Origin: Pseudomonas sp. ACM7
GTDB taxonomy: Bacteria > Pseudomonadota > Gammaproteobacteria > Pseudomonadales > Pseudomonadaceae
Assembly: GCF_004136015.1 (NCBI RefSeq)
Contig: NZ_CP024866.1
Span: 6,462,861-6,526,860 of the forward strand
Direction of reading: 5' to 3'
Length of the DNA stretch: 64,000 nucleotides
Both the position numbers and the translations under genes were made by a program. This document shows positions 62,531 through 64,000 of the stretch, piece by piece. The number at the start of each line of letters is the position of its first letter. Within the stretch, counting starts at the first letter, position 1. The notes under the pieces are model-generated. The model did not search any database, had not been told where the DNA came from, and saw only the letters and a list, made by a program, of their open reading frames with translations.

Positions 62531-62725
62531 ATGCGCGAGATCATCAGCAAGGAACCATGGTGGGCCGTGCCACCGAAACCTGGTCAGGATGAGTCCGAGC
62601 TGGAATGGGGCTGGCTGGTTCATTACAACGAAGGTGAGCCGCGCTTCGAGTTCGTCAAAGAGCGGCCGACGGACAGCGAGATTCGTAATCGCAAGAGTTG
62701 CAGGATCACCCCGACACCAGAGTGA
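62531..62725 (+). CDS. Small conserved-looking protein of unknown function
   Basis: A 64-residue, tryptophan-rich acidic protein (KEPWWAVPPKPGQDESELEW, then GWLVHYNEGEPRFEFVKERP). I do not recognise it. GGAGGGG immediately upstream of ATG 62531 is a strong ribosome site, and it is divergent from thpR with a 60-bp gap that must hold both promoters. No signal peptide or helix. Confidence 0.55.
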   Translation: MREIISKEPWWAVPPKPGQDESELEWGWLVHYNEGEPRFEFVKERPTDSEIRNRKSCRITPTPE

Positions 62726-62739
62726 TCCTGTCGTTGGTT

Positions 62740-63093
62740 TCAGGCTTTTACGATCATTTCGAACCCGCCAAAGATCAGCCTCTGACCATCGAACGGCATC
62801 GGGTTGACGTCCTGCTGCATGCGCGGATCGGTCATGAGTTTTTCCATGCCTGCATCGCGGGTGACCTTGTCTGGCCAGATGATCCAGGAGAACACCACGG
62901 TTTCGTCTTCCTTGAGTTTTACCGCCATCGGAAACGAGGTCACTTTACCGTCAGGGACGTCGTCGCCCCAGCATTCGGCAACGCTGAGGGCGCCGCTTTC
63001 CTTGAAAATGACAGCGGCGGTTTCGGCGTGCTTCTTGAATTTTTCGCGGTTGGCGGTAGGTACGGCAGCGATGAAGCCATCAACGTAGGACAT
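62740..63093 (-). CDS. DUF1428 family protein
   Basis: A 117-residue protein with the family start MSYVDGFIAAVPTANREKF and the block FSWIIWPDKVTRDAGMEKLM, the pattern of DUF1428 (YbaA-like), related in fold to the ABM/dimeric alpha-beta barrel proteins. Function is unknown. It ends 15 bp from the small tryptophan-rich protein gene on the opposite strand, and the next gene upstream on its own strand ends 16 bp away. Confidence 0.87.
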   Translation of the reverse strand: MSYVDGFIAAVPTANREKFKKHAETAAVIFKESGALSVAECWGDDVPDGKVTSFPMAVKLKEDETVVFSWIIWPDKVTRDAGMEKLMTDPRMQQDVNPMPFDGQRLIFGGFEMIVKA

Positions 63094-63108
63094 GGTCGTT
63101 CTCCTTGG

Positions 63109-64000
63109 TTATGGGGCGATCTGCTGGTTAGTCGATTCCGTCGGTCCCCAATCGACAGTTCCGCTGCCCGAACTGACCGACGGTACTTCGGCGCTCCCCG
63201 CCAGATTGCCCTCGATCTGCGCCGCCATGTACAACGTACCGGCCATCACGCCGGTGGTCGGGTTTTGCACCAGTTTCAGCCAGGCCTTGTCGAACGTGTT
63301 ACCCAGACTGCTGCGAATCAGTGCCTCGCTGTCAGGCCGATCATTGGCCTGGATAATCGCGCGGATCCCCGCCACACCCACGGAAATCAAGCCCCCGGCC
63401 AATTTGCCCGCTGCAGCGGCCACAGCACTGGCCGCACCTCGCGGGACCATTTCGGCTTCCATCCGTTTACTGGCGCGCTTGGCCACCGGCGCCATGGCGG
63501 TGTCTGTCGAAGCCACCCCCTTGTCACCGCCCGCCTTGTGGATCTTCTCGATCAGCGCCGCGTAGGCCGGCAAGGTATTCAGCGGCTGGGTATGCACCAC
63601 TTGATACAGCGAAGCATCCCGGGCCGGCGGCGGCCCGAGAGCGATCGCCGGGATTTTCTGGATTCGGCCATTGAGCTGGGCCATCGGCACGCCGTGACGC
63701 TGGGAGATTTTCTGCAGTTCTTCCTGAAGAATGTCCACGTAGAACGCCGTTGCCAGGCCAAGAATGGCATCGGGATCGATCTCCACTGCGACCGGCGCCA
63801 GCACACGCTCTTGGTATTGCTCCAGCAGATAGGCCGCCAGGCGCTTGGCCGAGGCATCCTGCTCGCCCTTGGCGCTGAGGGTGTACCAGCTGACTTTCAT
63901 CGACAGCCATTCCTGGGTCCAGTAACTGCTGAACCAGGGAATGAAGTTCTCTTCGGTCAGTTGATGGACCCGCGTTCGCCAGTAATCCATGGCACCGCGC
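63109..64000 (-). CDS. Unrecognised protein, N-terminal end probably outside the window
   Basis: I do not recognise this protein. The frame is open to the window edge (RGAMDYWRTRVHQ), so the true start may lie beyond 64000, with ATG 63988-63990 as an inner candidate. Visible: a hydrophilic alpha-helical N-terminal 110 residues, then an Ala/Gly-rich hydrophobic segment (GAASAVAAAAGKLAGGLISV) that might sit in a membrane, and a Ser/Thr/Gly-rich tail. It is the upstream neighbour of the DUF1428 gene on the same strand. Confidence 0.5.
   Translation of the reverse strand, partial: RGAMDYWRTRVHQLTEENFIPWFSSYWTQEWLSMKVSWYTLSAKGEQDASAKRLAAYLLEQYQERVLAPVAVEIDPDAILGLATAFYVDILQEELQKISQRHGVPMAQLNGRIQKIPAIALGPPPARDASLYQVVHTQPLNTLPAYAALIEKIHKAGGDKGVASTDTAMAPVAKRASKRMEAEMVPRGAASAVAAAAGKLAGGLISVGVAGIRAIIQANDRPDSEALIRSSLGNTFDKAWLKLVQNPTTGVMAGTLYMAAQIEGNLAGSAEVPSVSSGSGTVDWGPTESTNQQIAP

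Noticed and set aside
1..64000. CRISPR arrays and rRNA genes
   Set aside because: No regularly spaced direct repeats with unique spacers; repeats found are inverted REP-type. No rRNA-like segment seen.

Overview
The window looks like chromosomal DNA of a fluorescent-group Pseudomonas. The support is the GC-rich coding style, the very frequent Pseudomonas-type REP palindromes (three different families, mostly as inverted pairs), a gamma-glutamylated putrescine (Puu/Spu) catabolic and uptake region, and gene families typical of pseudomonads such as BON, YbdD, DUF1028, DUF1428 and ThpR. No rRNA, tRNA or CRISPR array was seen. Functions are assigned from motifs and family memory only; no database search was run.

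Layout. 1-10.1 kb: carbonic anhydrase end, BON protein, a ProA-like aldehyde dehydrogenase, glutaminase, an operon that starts with an HvfA-like EGKCG peptide precursor followed by DoxX, GST and dienelactone hydrolase genes, a nitrilase, an unrecognised membrane protein with two compensating frameshifts, an orphan YbdD and an adenosine-specific kinase family protein. 10.1-13.1 kb: debris (dctA remnant, a MITE-like element, broken gfa) around one lipoprotein gene. 13.1-17 kb: a complete bufferin-type RiPP locus, bufA-bufB-bufC-doxX, divergent from its ECF sigma factor and NrsF-type (DUF1109) anti-sigma gene, with a sigma-F-like promoter (GTAACC-N16-CGAA) in front of bufA. 17.3-25 kb: YkgJ protein, IS3 remnant, diguanylate cyclase, SleB hydrolase, CAP protein, a junction of a cydB tail and a headless moaC, moaD, a DeoR regulator and a serine hydrolase. 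25-36 kb: a basic amino acid decarboxylase split by a stop codon, LysR regulator, quinone reductase, MHS transporter, alpha/beta hydrolase and a run of small enzymes. 35.8-43 kb: a QEGLA/MATCAP-like metalloprotease, then a monooxygenase-RidA-DUF1028-ArgE-NCS1 permease cassette.

44.5-50.1 kb is a clearly AT-rich island that looks like a defence island: a TIR-STAND NTPase interrupted by one in-frame TAA, coupled to a four-helix SLATT/DUF4231-like membrane protein, and, convergently, a DUF4297-like nuclease fused through one membrane helix to a pentapeptide-repeat domain. The nuclease gene is bracketed by two nearly identical hairpins.

50.6-61.7 kb is the polyamine block: a PuuR-like regulator, PuuB, PuuC and PuuA on the minus strand, then PuuD and the ABC transporter PotGHI and PotF on the plus strand. 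Together they import putrescine or spermidine, gamma-glutamylate it, oxidise it, and release GABA. The window ends with ThpR, two small proteins and the edge of an unrecognised gene.

Two themes stand out. First, copper/metal RiPP biology: a whole bufferin operon and, 10 kb away, an HvfA-like precursor lacking its own modifying enzymes. Second, decay: about ten genes in the window are truncated, frameshifted or stopped, several by single-base indels in homopolymers, which need a read-level check.
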